Assembly: GCF_000599985.1 (NCBI RefSeq)
Contig: NZ_CP007445.1
Coordinates: 1,922,001 to 1,986,000, forward strand
Reading direction: 5' to 3'
DNA from: Gilliamella apicola
Lineage (GTDB): Bacteria > Pseudomonadota > Gammaproteobacteria > Enterobacterales > Orbaceae
DNA length: 64,000 nt
The translations under genes were made by a program, and so were the position numbers. How positions within the stretch are numbered: the stretch's first letter is position 1; the number at the start of each line of letters is the position of its first letter. Shown here one piece after another: positions 45,852 to 55,596 of this stretch. The notes beneath the pieces were generated by a model, which was not told the origin of the DNA, made no database searches, and saw only the letters and a program-made list of their open reading frames with translations.

Positions 45852-46508
45852 ACTATTAATTCCTTTTGTATCATCGTTACCTAGTTCACAACTATTAAAT
45901 TAATATAGCTGGTCTTTTTAGGTAAATATCATCAACTACATCGGATAACAAGTGCCATCTATTCTAAAAATTAAATCGCTATCAAAATATCACCAGCACT
46001 TTTTACTATAATATTATATTAACTCCTTTACAATGGACGATGATTAATCATTAATAAAAATTTTTTAATTATATATCGCCAAAATTATTCACTATACTAT
46101 TTGATAAGTATTTAACAAACCTGTTGATAACTCTTTATTTAATTGATTTATAATATTATTTTAACAAGGTTAAATATTAACCAGTTAATTTTTCAATTTT
46201 ATTCCCATAAAAAAAGCAAGTATTTTTTTACTTTTTTCTTTTAAAGAAAAAAGTTTTATATCGTCTAAATAGTTACAAAAAAGCAATAACCAAATATCAA
46301 TATTGATTATTGCTTTATCATTATTCATATTTAAAATGCAAAATACATACAAGGAATCTAAATAGTTAATGATTATAATTGACCAATCTGTATACCACTA
46401 AAATACGTATGTTTAGAGTCAATAGTTAATTGCAATGATTACGTTATTTTGTTAATTATTCAAATTGATATGATAAGCCTTTGATTATCAAATTATCATT
46501 TTTTGAAT
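45852..46508. other. AT-rich intergenic region
   Basis: No gene is seen on either strand. Runs of A and T dominate; an A-run/T-run stretch near 46206-46258 might end transcripts but has no clean GC stem. Confidence 0.5.
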
Positions 46509-46772
46509 TTATAATGCGGTTAAAAATGCAATAAAACCAAATATAACACCAGGAGAATTAGCAATAGCAATTGGCCAATCTTTATTTTCTCGTAGTAAAC
46601 CATAAAAGACCCAAAGTAAACAGTTGATTGCAGCCGCTAATGGTTGGGTCGGATTTGATTTAAATCCGTGAAGATTGTCAATAATTTGTGGGATATAAGA
46701 AATATACATACATAACGAAGCTGCCGTTGCAATAATACCTAAATAATGGAAAGCTTTTTCTGATAGTTTCAA
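46509..46772 (-). CDS. SemiSWEET-type sugar transporter
   Basis: The 87-residue membrane protein forms one triple-helix bundle of the MtN3/SWEET family, which dimerises to move small sugars. Visible: YISYIPQIIDNLHG (PQ-loop motif, about 24-37), PTQPLAAAINCLLWVFYGLL and a last helix after SPGVIFGFIAF. A good AAGGAG site lies upstream. Sugar transport is inferred from the family. Confidence 0.85.
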   Translation of the reverse strand: MKLSEKAFHYLGIIATAASLCMYISYIPQIIDNLHGFKSNPTQPLAAAINCLLWVFYGLLRENKDWPIAIANSPGVIFGFIAFLTAL

Positions 46773-47038
46773 AATTGTCTCCTTTTTAGATTTTTAAAGA
46801 TATCGAAGTGATTATAATCAGGTGTGGAATTACCTGCAATTACACGATCTTTACCTAAAAAACTCATTATTGTTAAGACAACTTAATGAAATAATAAAGA
46901 TTGTTTTTGTTGAAAAACGATATTAAAGGTATTCATCAGGTTATAAATCGCATTGAGTGATTTTTTAGCGAGTAATATAAAAGCCACACAATGCAATTTA
47001 TTTCAATGATTGGTTATAGTATTGCAAATTAACTAAAA

Positions 47039-48259
47039 TTATTTAAGTTCAGTCTGTTTAGTTTCATAACCTAAAAATACAATACTGATAATGGCAACTA
47101 AGATCGATAGACTAAAAAGTCCAAAAATCGTACTGATTGATACATTATTTGCCATCAATAAACCAACCATTAATGGACCTAAAATACCACCTATACGACC
47201 AATTGATGCTGCCATTCCTGCACCCGTTGCCCGAATATTGGTGGTGTATTGTTCTGGTGTGTAAGCATACATCGCTCCCCACGCACCTAAATTAAAGAAC
47301 GAAAGTAATGCACCAAAGAATAATAATTGGTTAGCGGAGTCAGACACACCAAACAGATATGCACTGATTAATGTACCAAGCAAATAAGTAACTAACACCC
47401 ATTTACGCCCAACACGTTCAATTAGCCACGCTACTGTAAAATAACCAGGTAACTGTGCAAGCGTCATTAACAAAATATATTCAAAGCTTTTAACCATACC
47501 AAAGCCTTTCATCATCATAACACTTGGTAACCATAAGAACATGCCATAGTACGAAAATACTACGCAAAACCAAACAATCCATAACATTAATGTTTGACGA
47601 CGAAACTTTGTTGATAACAACGATTGTACTTTATTAAGAATAGAATCTTTTTTGGCATCGGAATTTAACTGTATGTATGTCGGTGAATCAGGTAGGCTAA
47701 ATCGTAAATAGAGCGCATAAAAAGCAGGAGCCGCACAAATTATCATAGCGCCACGCCAGCCAACGGCTGGAAGCGGGATAAGAAAATAAGCAATCAACGC
47801 TGCAAGTACCCAACCTACAGCCCAGAAGCTTTCCAATAATACTACGACCCTACCACGTACCTCTGGTGCAACGCTTTCACTAACTAATGTGGATGCAACA
47901 GGCAATTCGCCACCTAATCCCATACCAATAAAAAATCGTAATACAAGCAAGCTACCTAGTCCCCATGCAAAAGCACTTAATCCACTGGCAATACTAAACA
48001 TGAGTAAAGTGAATAAAAAAGCTGATTTACGCCCTTTTTGATCAGCATAAATACCAAATACAAATGCACCCACCGCCATGCCGATAGAGTTAACACTGCC
48101 TATCCATCCCAATTGGGCAGGCGAAAGTCCCCAATCTTGCTTTAACGCGGCTAAAATAAAAGATAATAACCCAACATCCATTGCATCAAACAACCAACCT
48201 GTGCCGGCAACAAGTAATAGCTTATTAATTGATAATGATGATACTTTTAAATTTTCCAT
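47039..48259 (-). CDS. MFS transporter, NiaP/YceI-like
   Basis: The 406-residue twelve-TM MFS protein has GWLFDAMDVGLLSFILAALK, GWIGSVNSIGMAVGAFVFG, YADQKGRK (motif A) and GLGGELPVASTLVSESVAPE, closest in feel to the YceI/NiaP group, members of which carry nicotinate. It lies 34 bases after the MocR-type regulator, so it may be under that regulator and carry a vitamin B6-type or related compound. Substrate is not certain. Confidence 0.78.
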   Translation of the reverse strand: MENLKVSSLSINKLLLVAGTGWLFDAMDVGLLSFILAALKQDWGLSPAQLGWIGSVNSIGMAVGAFVFGIYADQKGRKSAFLFTLLMFSIASGLSAFAWGLGSLLVLRFFIGMGLGGELPVASTLVSESVAPEVRGRVVVLLESFWAVGWVLAALIAYFLIPLPAVGWRGAMIICAAPAFYALYLRFSLPDSPTYIQLNSDAKKDSILNKVQSLLSTKFRRQTLMLWIVWFCVVFSYYGMFLWLPSVMMMKGFGMVKSFEYILLMTLAQLPGYFTVAWLIERVGRKWVLVTYLLGTLISAYLFGVSDSANQLLFFGALLSFFNLGAWGAMYAYTPEQYTTNIRATGAGMAASIGRIGGILGPLMVGLLMANNVSISTIFGLFSLSILVAIISIVFLGYETKQTELK

Positions 48260-48293
48260 AATAACTAATAGATAAATAACTTAGGTTTGCTCA

Positions 48294-49697
48294 TCAAATC
48301 AGATTCTGAACAAAATGTCCATAACTTAATCTGACTTTACCCAAACTATCCCCAAAATCTGAACCCTGGGAAACAACAATTCCTTGAGATAACAGATGAT
48401 TTAAAAACATTAGTTCTTGAGCCGTATTTGTCACTGGTAAATTTACATATAAATGAAAGCCACCTAATGACGGTTGATAAGTTATCTCACCATTAAATTT
48501 GGTGTTTAGCCAATTCATTAATTGCTCTGATCTGCATTTTAGTTTTTCACGTAGCAGTTGTTGATGTGCCAGATAGTGGTTCTTTAAATATTGTTCTGCT
48601 AATAATTGAGGTAAAATGCTTAACCCTGAATCAATATGTTGGCGGATTTTAGCTAAGTTTTCGATAACTGCTCGAGGCGCAATCATCCAACCAATTCGAA
48701 TATTTCGACCAATATATTTCGATAATGAACCTAAATAGATAACCTGATCATTATTATCAAACTTTTTAATCGGTGAAATTGCTAAATTATCGTTAAAGGC
48801 TAGATTACTATAAGCATCATCTTCGACAATTCCAATACATTGTGATCGGCAAAAATCAAGTATCCTTTTTTTTCGTTTATCACTCATAACAAATCCCATC
48901 GGGTTTTGAAAAACAGGATTTAAGAACAACCATTTAACTTGATATTGTTCTACTACTTTTTTCAAACTTTCCAGTACAATACCTTGAGAGTCACACTCAA
49001 TACCATATAAGCGTAATCCCGCCGCTTGAAATAAGGGTAATGAATAAAAATAGGAAGGAGACTCAATGCCAATCGCATCTCCGGGTTTGAGTAAACCTTG
49101 GGTTATTAAGAACAATGATTGCTGAGTACCTGAAGTAATTAAGATCTCATCACTGTCAACTTGCATAGCAAAACATGCTTTCATATAGTGCACAATCTGT
49201 TCTTTAAGTGAGGGTAAACCCAACTGTAACTGATCACTCTGTTTTTCGTGCATCACTAATTCGTGGGACGATATATTAGGTAATTGTAATTTGGGAATTA
49301 AATCAGTGGGTAAATCTCCATTAGCAAGATCATATATTTGAGTTTTACTGTTCCGTAATTTATCAATTTTTTGCTGATACAATGTTTGTTTGTTTTGATA
49401 AAAGAAATGTCCAGGTAAACGCCAATTAATCGTTGAGTAAACTTGCACACCCCATTTCTGATTATTTACATAAGTACCACTACCACGTTTACGAATTAAT
49501 ACACCGCGTTCAGTTAAAAGGTCTAAAGCATGTACGATTGTCGAGCGATTTACTTGCAATTGTTTAGCCAATTCACGCTCTGAAAGTAATCTTTCACCAG
49601 AAATCAAAATCCCTTGTTCAATGTAATACTCAATGAGTTGGATAACTTTTTTGAAAATTGGACCTTCAAAAGGTGCAAGTTTTTGTTTATGCCACAT
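48294..49697 (-). CDS. pdxR: MocR/PdxR-type PLP-dependent regulator
   Basis: The 467-residue protein joins an N-terminal GntR winged helix (SERELAKQLQVNRSTIVHAL, about 41-60) to a class I aminotransferase-like domain with the PLP lysine in YLGSLSKYIGRNIRIGW (about 340). PdxR regulators of this build sense PLP and control pdxST. Divergent placement opposite pdxST supports the name. The MFS gene downstream is in the same unit. Other MocR roles remain possible. Confidence 0.78.
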   Translation of the reverse strand: MWHKQKLAPFEGPIFKKVIQLIEYYIEQGILISGERLLSERELAKQLQVNRSTIVHALDLLTERGVLIRKRGSGTYVNNQKWGVQVYSTINWRLPGHFFYQNKQTLYQQKIDKLRNSKTQIYDLANGDLPTDLIPKLQLPNISSHELVMHEKQSDQLQLGLPSLKEQIVHYMKACFAMQVDSDEILITSGTQQSLFLITQGLLKPGDAIGIESPSYFYSLPLFQAAGLRLYGIECDSQGIVLESLKKVVEQYQVKWLFLNPVFQNPMGFVMSDKRKKRILDFCRSQCIGIVEDDAYSNLAFNDNLAISPIKKFDNNDQVIYLGSLSKYIGRNIRIGWMIAPRAVIENLAKIRQHIDSGLSILPQLLAEQYLKNHYLAHQQLLREKLKCRSEQLMNWLNTKFNGEITYQPSLGGFHLYVNLPVTNTAQELMFLNHLLSQGIVVSQGSDFGDSLGKVRLSYGHFVQNLI

Positions 49698-50125
49698 ATT
49701 TTGCTCTTTTTATATCGGAGTGATAAGTCTAATATTTTTAAAACTGGTATTAAATGGTTGAGTCTTTTAATGCCATCGCAATTTTGTGTGATTAGGTTTC
49801 GACTTTTTTAATATACATTTCTTACCATTAAAAAATTATGTCCTAAGAAAAAAAATTTTATAAGTTTATTTTAGTTAATATTTATCTCATTGATGATCTT
49901 TGCTTTATTGCACTGAGTATTGCGAAACAAAAATGATCTATTGAGATAATGGCATTATAAGCAATGTCTAAAGATATACTTAATACGGTCTTAATATAAC
50001 CGAACACAAAATAAAATTGGATGGTTTGATTATAGTCCAATTGGCCGTTTATTCCATTCTTATATTTCTGAATAATAGATACCCAATCACAAATTTAGTT
50101 ATAAAAAACTTTACTAGGAGCAAGC
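49698..50125. promoter_or_regulatory. pdxR-pdxS divergent region with inverted repeat
   Basis: The region holds the inverted repeat AATTGGA (50015-50021) and TCCAATT (50036-50042), separated by 14 bases, about 85 bases before the pdxS start. It is a candidate site for the divergent MocR-type regulator. pdxS has AGGAG 7 bases before its ATG. Confidence 0.5.
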
Positions 50126-51013
50126 ATGAATCAAGTTACAGGAACACAAACCGTTAAACGTGGCATGGCGCAAATGCAAAAAGGAGGTGTTATTATGGAT
50201 GTCGTTAATGCCGAACAAGCAAAAATTGCCGAGCAAGCGGGTGCTGTCGCAGTGATGGCTTTAGAACGTGTACCCTCTGATATTCGAGCTGCTGGAGGCG
50301 TTGCCCGAATGGCGGATCCAACAATAGTAGAACAGGTAATGAATGCAGTGACGATTCCTGTCATGGCGAAAGCACGTATTGGGCATATTGTTGAAGCACG
50401 TATATTAGAATCAATGGGCGTTGATTATATCGATGAAAGTGAAGTATTAACCCCTGCCGATGAACAATATCATCTACTTAAAAGTGATTTTACCGTACCA
50501 TTTGTGTGTGGTTGTCGTGATTTAGGCGAAGCATTGCGTCGTATTGGTGAAGGTGCCTCAATGTTACGAACCAAAGGTGAGCCTGGTACCGGTAATATTG
50601 TTGAAGCGGTGCGCCATATACGTAAAGTCAATGAACAAATTCGTATGGTTGTCAGTAAATCTAATGATGAATTAATGACTTTTGCCAAAGAAATTGGTGC
50701 ACCTTTTGAATTAGTAGAACAAATTAAGCAACTCGGTAAATTACCCGTCGTCAATTTTGCTGCGGGTGGCGTAGCTACTCCTGCCGATGCAGCTTTAATG
50801 ATGCAACTTGGTGCCGATGGTGTATTTGTCGGTTCGGGTATTTTTAAATCACAAAATCCTGAAAAATTTGCTAAGGCAATTGTGCAAGCTACAACCTATT
50901 ATGATGATTACCCACGTCTAGTGGAACTATCGAAAGGCTTAGGTGAAGCAATGAAAGGAATAGAAATCAGTAAACTTACCGAATCCGAACGCATGCAAAA
51001 TCGAGGTTGGTAA
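50126..51013 (+). CDS. pdxS: Pyridoxal 5'-phosphate synthase, PdxS subunit
   Basis: PdxS makes PLP from ribose 5-phosphate, glyceraldehyde 3-phosphate and ammonia supplied by PdxT. The 295-residue (beta/alpha)8 protein shows [20 protein letters not shown], the catalytic Lys in [11 protein letters not shown] (about 80) and the second Lys in [14 protein letters not shown] (about 150), and [13 protein letters not shown]. Its stop overlaps the pdxT start (TAATG). This DXP-independent route differs from the E. coli one. Confidence 0.97.
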   Translation: MNQVTGTQTVKRGMAQMQKGGVIMDVVNAEQAKIAEQAGAVAVMALERVPSDIRAAGGVARMADPTIVEQVMNAVTIPVMAKARIGHIVEARILESMGVDYIDESEVLTPADEQYHLLKSDFTVPFVCGCRDLGEALRRIGEGASMLRTKGEPGTGNIVEAVRHIRKVNEQIRMVVSKSNDELMTFAKEIGAPFELVEQIKQLGKLPVVNFAAGGVATPADAALMMQLGADGVFVGSGIFKSQNPEKFAKAIVQATTYYDDYPRLVELSKGLGEAMKGIEISKLTESERMQNRGW

Positions 51014-51606
51014 TGACGCAATCGTTAACTTCCAAACGGTTAAAAAAAGTTGGTGTACTTAATTTACAAGGAGCGGTTAGTGAACACATCACTATGCTAA
51101 ATAGTTTAGATAACGTACAAGGTATCGCAGTAAAACATCCCGAGCAATTAGCTGAACTAGATGGCCTGATTATTCCTGGTGGAGAGTCAACAACCATTAG
51201 CCGTTTGATAAGACAAAATGGACTGTTTGAACCAATTAAACAATTTGCTCAACAAGGTAAAGGTATTTTGGGAACTTGTGCAGGATTAGTTTTATGCGGA
51301 AAAACCACTACCCATAATGAAGTTGAACAGCTTGCTTTAATCGATATTCATGTTGAGCGTAATGGTTTTGGTCGGCAAATTAACAGCTTTGAAACAAAGT
51401 TAGATGTTAAGTTAATCGGTCAGCAAATCCCTGCTGTTTTTATTCGTGCTCCCTATATCGCCAAAGCAGGTGAGCATGTAGAACAACTCGCTTTCATTGA
51501 TGAACATTGCGTAATGGCTAAACAAAATAATATTTTAGTCTGTTCATTTCATCCCGAATTAACACAAGATAATCGCATTATGCACTATTTTGTAGAGAGC
51601 TGTTAA
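51013..51606 (+). CDS. pdxT: Pyridoxal 5'-phosphate synthase, glutaminase subunit PdxT
   Basis: PdxT hydrolyses glutamine and channels ammonia to PdxS. The ATG at 51013 overlaps the pdxS stop; a TTG six bases earlier is less likely. The 197-residue class I amidotransferase has IIPGGESTTISRL, the nucleophile Cys in LGTCAGLVLCG and the His-Glu pair in CSFHPELTQD. A hairpin terminator follows. Confidence 0.96.
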   Translation: MTQSLTSKRLKKVGVLNLQGAVSEHITMLNSLDNVQGIAVKHPEQLAELDGLIIPGGESTTISRLIRQNGLFEPIKQFAQQGKGILGTCAGLVLCGKTTTHNEVEQLALIDIHVERNGFGRQINSFETKLDVKLIGQQIPAVFIRAPYIAKAGEHVEQLAFIDEHCVMAKQNNILVCSFHPELTQDNRIMHYFVESC

Positions 51607-51658
51607 TCAGTTTTAGTAAGATAGACCATTAATTTAATTAACTAGACATTAAGCAATA

Positions 51659-51687
51659 AACTAACAGATTATTAGGATCTGTTAGTT
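51659..51687 (+). terminator. Terminator of pdxST
   Basis: AACTAACAGAT-tattagg-ATCTGTTAGTT followed by TATATTTT. It lies between convergent units and may act for the minus-strand operon also. Confidence 0.8.
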
Positions 51688-51712
51688 TATATTTTATATG
51701 TTAATAGCACTT

Positions 51713-53071
51713 TTAAAGTTGGGTAATATAGACCTGATGATTCAAAATGTTATTAGGATCAAATTGCTGTTTTATTTGCTGCATTAATTGACGGTTTTCT
51801 TGGGCAATGGCATTGTTAAAATATTTTACTTTTGCGGTGCCAATACCATGTTCAGCCGAAGGCAGACCACCTAACTCATGACATTTTTGATATAAGGCAT
51901 TATGGATTTGCTCAAGTGCTTCTGACCATTGCTTGTCGTCTCGTCCGTCACGCAATATGCATAAGTGAATATTGCCGTCTCCTGCGTGACCAAAAGCGAG
52001 CATACGAACACCTGATTGGGATTGTAACTGTTTCGTGTAATGAATAAAATCGGCGATACGATTAATCGGAACGACAATATCAATCGGATCTTGTTCTGTT
52101 ACAGCTTCAACAGCACGAACCAGTGATCCGCGAACGGTCCAAATTTGATTGGCTTGTTCGATCGTTTCGGCAATAAAATAGTTGCAATCGCCTAAATTCG
52201 CTAATAACTGTTGGCGTTGCTGAACAATGTGTTGCTTGTTCGCACCATCAAGCATAATGATTAAATAGGCATTAGAATCTGGCAATGGAAATTGGAACCC
52301 TGAATAACGTTCTCCCCACTGAGCCACTTGACGTTCAACAAATTCCAGTGCAGTGGGTGTTAATGTCTGTAATATTGTCGTGATATTGGCAACCGCTTGT
52401 TCAATCGTGTTAAATCCAATAATTAATGTTTCAAAGACACTTGGTTTAGCAATCAATTTTAATGTACATTGGGTAATAATACCTAATGTTCCTTCGCTGC
52501 CGATAAAAAGATGTTTTAATGACAGACCCGTATTATCTTTGATATTTTTACTACCAACATTTAATACTGTGCCATCTGCCATAACGACTTCAAGCGCTTG
52601 CACATAATCTCGCGTAACACCATATTTAACCGCACGCATGCCACCCGCGTTAGTACTAATGTTGCCACCAACGGTCGCATTTTTTGCACCGGGATCAGGT
52701 GGATAAAAAAGATTCTGCTTTTCAACAAACTGTTGCAAATCTTGCAATAAGATGCCTGATTGTACCGTTACCGTAAATGTTGATTTATCTAGTTCAATAA
52801 TGGTGTTCATTAACGATAAGTCGATAATCATACCACCATTAGGAATGGTTGAGCCAACTAGATTGGTGCCCGCTCCACGTGTTGTAATTTTTAGATTATT
52901 TTGATTGGCATATTTGACAAGTTGTGCAACTTCATCCGTAGTTTTGGGATAAACCAAAATTTCCGCTTGCCCATAATGTGATTTAAGCCCATCAGTTAAG
53001 TGAGATTGAGGTATATGATCTTTAGTTATGATTCGATCTGAATCAACAATTATATCCGTTAATTTTTTCAT
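51713..53071 (-). CDS. FAD-linked oxidase, GlcD/D-2-hydroxyacid dehydrogenase type
   Basis: The 452-residue flavoprotein has a FAD-binding PCMH domain (RGAGTNLVGSTIPNGG, PPDPGAKNATVGGNISTNAG and KYGVTRDYV) and a FAD-oxidase C-terminal domain with FGHAGDGNIHLCIL and PSAEHGIGTAK. The family oxidises glycolate, D-lactate and other D-2-hydroxy acids. It is the last gene of an operon with a methionine-type transporter and an aminotransferase, 13 bases after metI, so its substrate may be a 2-hydroxy acid related to methionine. Confidence 0.88.
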   Translation of the reverse strand: MKKLTDIIVDSDRIITKDHIPQSHLTDGLKSHYGQAEILVYPKTTDEVAQLVKYANQNNLKITTRGAGTNLVGSTIPNGGMIIDLSLMNTIIELDKSTFTVTVQSGILLQDLQQFVEKQNLFYPPDPGAKNATVGGNISTNAGGMRAVKYGVTRDYVQALEVVMADGTVLNVGSKNIKDNTGLSLKHLFIGSEGTLGIITQCTLKLIAKPSVFETLIIGFNTIEQAVANITTILQTLTPTALEFVERQVAQWGERYSGFQFPLPDSNAYLIIMLDGANKQHIVQQRQQLLANLGDCNYFIAETIEQANQIWTVRGSLVRAVEAVTEQDPIDIVVPINRIADFIHYTKQLQSQSGVRMLAFGHAGDGNIHLCILRDGRDDKQWSEALEQIHNALYQKCHELGGLPSAEHGIGTAKVKYFNNAIAQENRQLMQQIKQQFDPNNILNHQVYITQL

Positions 53072-53084
53072 GTTGCTTTACCGA

Positions 53085-53756
53085 TTATTTGTGACTTCTA
53101 TCAAAATGATTAGCTAATTTATCACCTAGATACTGTATTAACATGACAACAATAATTAAAATGATAATACAGATAATAAGAACTTCGGTGACATAACGCT
53201 GATAACCAAACCGAATCGCTAAATCGCCGATTCCTCCACCACCAACGACACCCGCCATTGAACTAAAACCTATGAGTGATATGGTTGTGACTGTAGCATG
53301 GCGGATTAGCTGTGCTAACGCTTCAGGAAACAGTATGCCAAAGATGATTCGAGTGTGTGAGGCACCACTGGCAATGGCTGCTTCAATAACACCTTTGTCA
53401 ATTTGGCTAAAAGCGTTTTCCGCCAATCTAGCATAAAATGCTATTGCAGCTATTGCCAACGGGACAATTACCGCTTTAGGACCAACGGTAGTACCGACAA
53501 TATACGTTCCAAGCGGTAGAACGGCTACCATCAAAATTAAAAAAGGAATGGAGCGCGTTGCATTAATAATAAAATTAGCCACATTCCCTATCACTCTGTT
53601 TTTTAGAAAAAATGGATTGGATAATAAAAATAGAAGCAATCCAATTAGGGTACCAAAAACAAGCCCCGCTAGTAATGACCAACTCACCATAATGAACGTT
53701 TCGTCAGCGGCTTTCCATAGCATTTCCATTATTTCAGCGATTGTCAGTTTTACCAT
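53085..53756 (-). CDS. metI: D/L-methionine ABC transporter permease MetI
   Basis: The 223-residue permease has five to six TM segments and the cytoplasmic loop EAAIASGASHTRIIFGILFP that docks on MetN. It carries NATRSIPFLILMVAVLP as in E. coli MetI. Its start overlaps the metN end by one base. Part of the aminotransferase-metQNI-oxidase operon. Confidence 0.93.
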   Translation of the reverse strand: MVKLTIAEIMEMLWKAADETFIMVSWSLLAGLVFGTLIGLLLFLLSNPFFLKNRVIGNVANFIINATRSIPFLILMVAVLPLGTYIVGTTVGPKAVIVPLAIAAIAFYARLAENAFSQIDKGVIEAAIASGASHTRIIFGILFPEALAQLIRHATVTTISLIGFSSMAGVVGGGGIGDLAIRFGYQRYVTEVLIICIIILIIVVMLIQYLGDKLANHFDRSHK

Positions 53757-54775
53757 TATTTTATTTCCTCAATGATCACGCTTTGATGTTCTAGTTTCGC
53801 AATGAGCTGTTGGATATTATTGGGATCACCAATTAACTCTATAACTAAATTGCCTAGTGCTTGTTGGTCAAAATATTCGATAAAACCATGCAATATATTA
53901 AAAGCCACACCCGTTTCAAAAGCAGATTGATACAAAATAGGTTGAGTGGTGTTTTCGTTGATATAGCGAAGTCGAACCAATTTACCTTTAACATTTTGTC
54001 TAATAGGTTCAGGCAAATGAGTATTTTCATCAATGTTAAGAAAATTTTGGGTGAATTGCTGTTTGGGATTAGCGAACAAATTGAAGGTTTTATCCATTTC
54101 AACTATTTCACCTTGAGACATCACAGCAACTCGATCGCAGATTTTTTTTACGACATCAATTTCATGGGTAATGAGCACTATGGTTAAGGAAAACTTTTGA
54201 TTAAGCTGTTTAAGTAATTCTAAAATGGCACTGGTTGTGGTCGGATCGAGTGCGCTGGTAGCTTCATCACACAGTAATATTTTAGCTTCGTTAGCTAATG
54301 CACGGGCAATGCCAACTCGTTGTTTTTGTCCACCACTGAGTTCAGCAGGATAAGCTTTAGCTTTGTCGCTTAATCCCACTAATGCAAGTAACTCCTCTAC
54401 TCTATTTTTGACTGCTTCCCCTTTTTTACCCGCAGCTTTTAGTACAAAGGCAATATTTTCATAAACCGTTTTTGAAGAAGCTAGGTTGAAATTTTGGAAG
54501 ATCATGCCGACTTGAAAACGAAAGGCCATTAATTGTCGGCCTTTTAACGTCTGAATATCAGTGCCACCAACAATAATCTGTCCAGAGCTGGGCTCAGCAA
54601 GTCGATTAAGAGTGCGAACTAAGGTACTTTTACCTGCACCACTGGAGCCAATAATACCAAATATCTCGCCATGATTAACCTCAAATGAAACATTTTTTAC
54701 TGCATCAATGATCTGATCTTTGGCCTCAAAGCGAACAGATACATTTTTTACTTGAATCAGTGGTGTATTTTGCAT
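53756..54775 (-). CDS. metN: D/L-methionine ABC transporter ATPase MetN
   Basis: The 339-residue ATPase has Walker A (GSSGAGKST, about 42), signature [15 protein letters not shown], Walker B ([13 protein letters not shown]) and a C-terminal NIL/ACT-like domain (about 260-339) that lets cytoplasmic methionine inhibit transport. It sits between metQ (2-base gap) and metI (1-base overlap). Confidence 0.95.
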   Translation of the reverse strand: MQNTPLIQVKNVSVRFEAKDQIIDAVKNVSFEVNHGEIFGIIGSSGAGKSTLVRTLNRLAEPSSGQIIVGGTDIQTLKGRQLMAFRFQVGMIFQNFNLASSKTVYENIAFVLKAAGKKGEAVKNRVEELLALVGLSDKAKAYPAELSGGQKQRVGIARALANEAKILLCDEATSALDPTTTSAILELLKQLNQKFSLTIVLITHEIDVVKKICDRVAVMSQGEIVEMDKTFNLFANPKQQFTQNFLNIDENTHLPEPIRQNVKGKLVRLRYINENTTQPILYQSAFETGVAFNILHGFIEYFDQQALGNLVIELIGDPNNIQQLIAKLEHQSVIIEEIK

Positions 54776-54777
54776 AG

Positions 54778-55596
54778 TTAAAATAATTGATAATCAGGTT
54801 TTTGGAAGGTATAGAAAATACCGTTTTTGTCTTCGATCACTTGTAAATATTCGTCTGATTTCAAAACATCTATAATGTCTTTACCTAAAGTATCTTTTGA
54901 TTCAGTGCGAATGGCGATGACGTTTTTATGATCTTTATCAAGGACTTCTGTGTAAAGTGCTTTAGATAGATCCAAACCTGCACCGATCGCATAATTACCA
55001 TTTACAACGGATAAAACAACATTATCCAGTGATCTAGGCGTTTGTGGCGCTTCAATGGGTACAATTTCTAATTCATATGGATTTTCGATAATGTTTTTTG
55101 GTGTTAGATTATTTTTATCAATCGCAGGATCGAGCTTAATTAAACCTGCTGCTTGTAAGATTCTTAACGCTCTCGCTTCGTTAGTGACGTCATTTGAAAT
55201 TGTGACTTGATCACCTTTTTTTAATTGCGAAAAATCAGTGATCTTGTTCGAAAAAATACCCGCCCCAGCTGTTGGTACAAAGCCAACCGCTAAGATAGCT
55301 AAATTACGTGCTTGTTTGAAATTTTCAAGATAGCTCAAATGTTGAAATAAATTAATATCAATATCTTTATTAGCTAAAGCCAGATTAGGTTGTACATAAT
55401 CACTGAATTCACGGATTTCGATTTTATAACCTTTTTTTTCTAATCCTGGTGCAATCGCTTGTTTAAACATATCACCATATGGGCCTGCTGCTACGCCAAC
55501 GGTAATCTGGTTTTCCTTTTTAGCGTCGTCACAACCTGTTAATAACAACATCACCGAAAATATGGCTATAGTTGATGTAATTAGTTTTTTAAACAT
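54778..55596 (-). CDS. metQ: Methionine-binding lipoprotein MetQ (NlpA family)
   Basis: The 272-residue lipoprotein signal is [22 protein letters not shown] with lipobox LTGC (Cys22). The mature protein has the NlpA fold: [40 protein letters not shown], and [20 protein letters not shown]. Its start lies inside the end of the aminotransferase gene (16-base overlap). Methionine is the usual ligand; a methionine analogue is possible here. Confidence 0.92.
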   Translation of the reverse strand: MFKKLITSTIAIFSVMLLLTGCDDAKKENQITVGVAAGPYGDMFKQAIAPGLEKKGYKIEIREFSDYVQPNLALANKDIDINLFQHLSYLENFKQARNLAILAVGFVPTAGAGIFSNKITDFSQLKKGDQVTISNDVTNEARALRILQAAGLIKLDPAIDKNNLTPKNIIENPYELEIVPIEAPQTPRSLDNVVLSVVNGNYAIGAGLDLSKALYTEVLDKDHKNVIAIRTESKDTLGKDIIDVLKSDEYLQVIEDKNGIFYTFQKPDYQLF

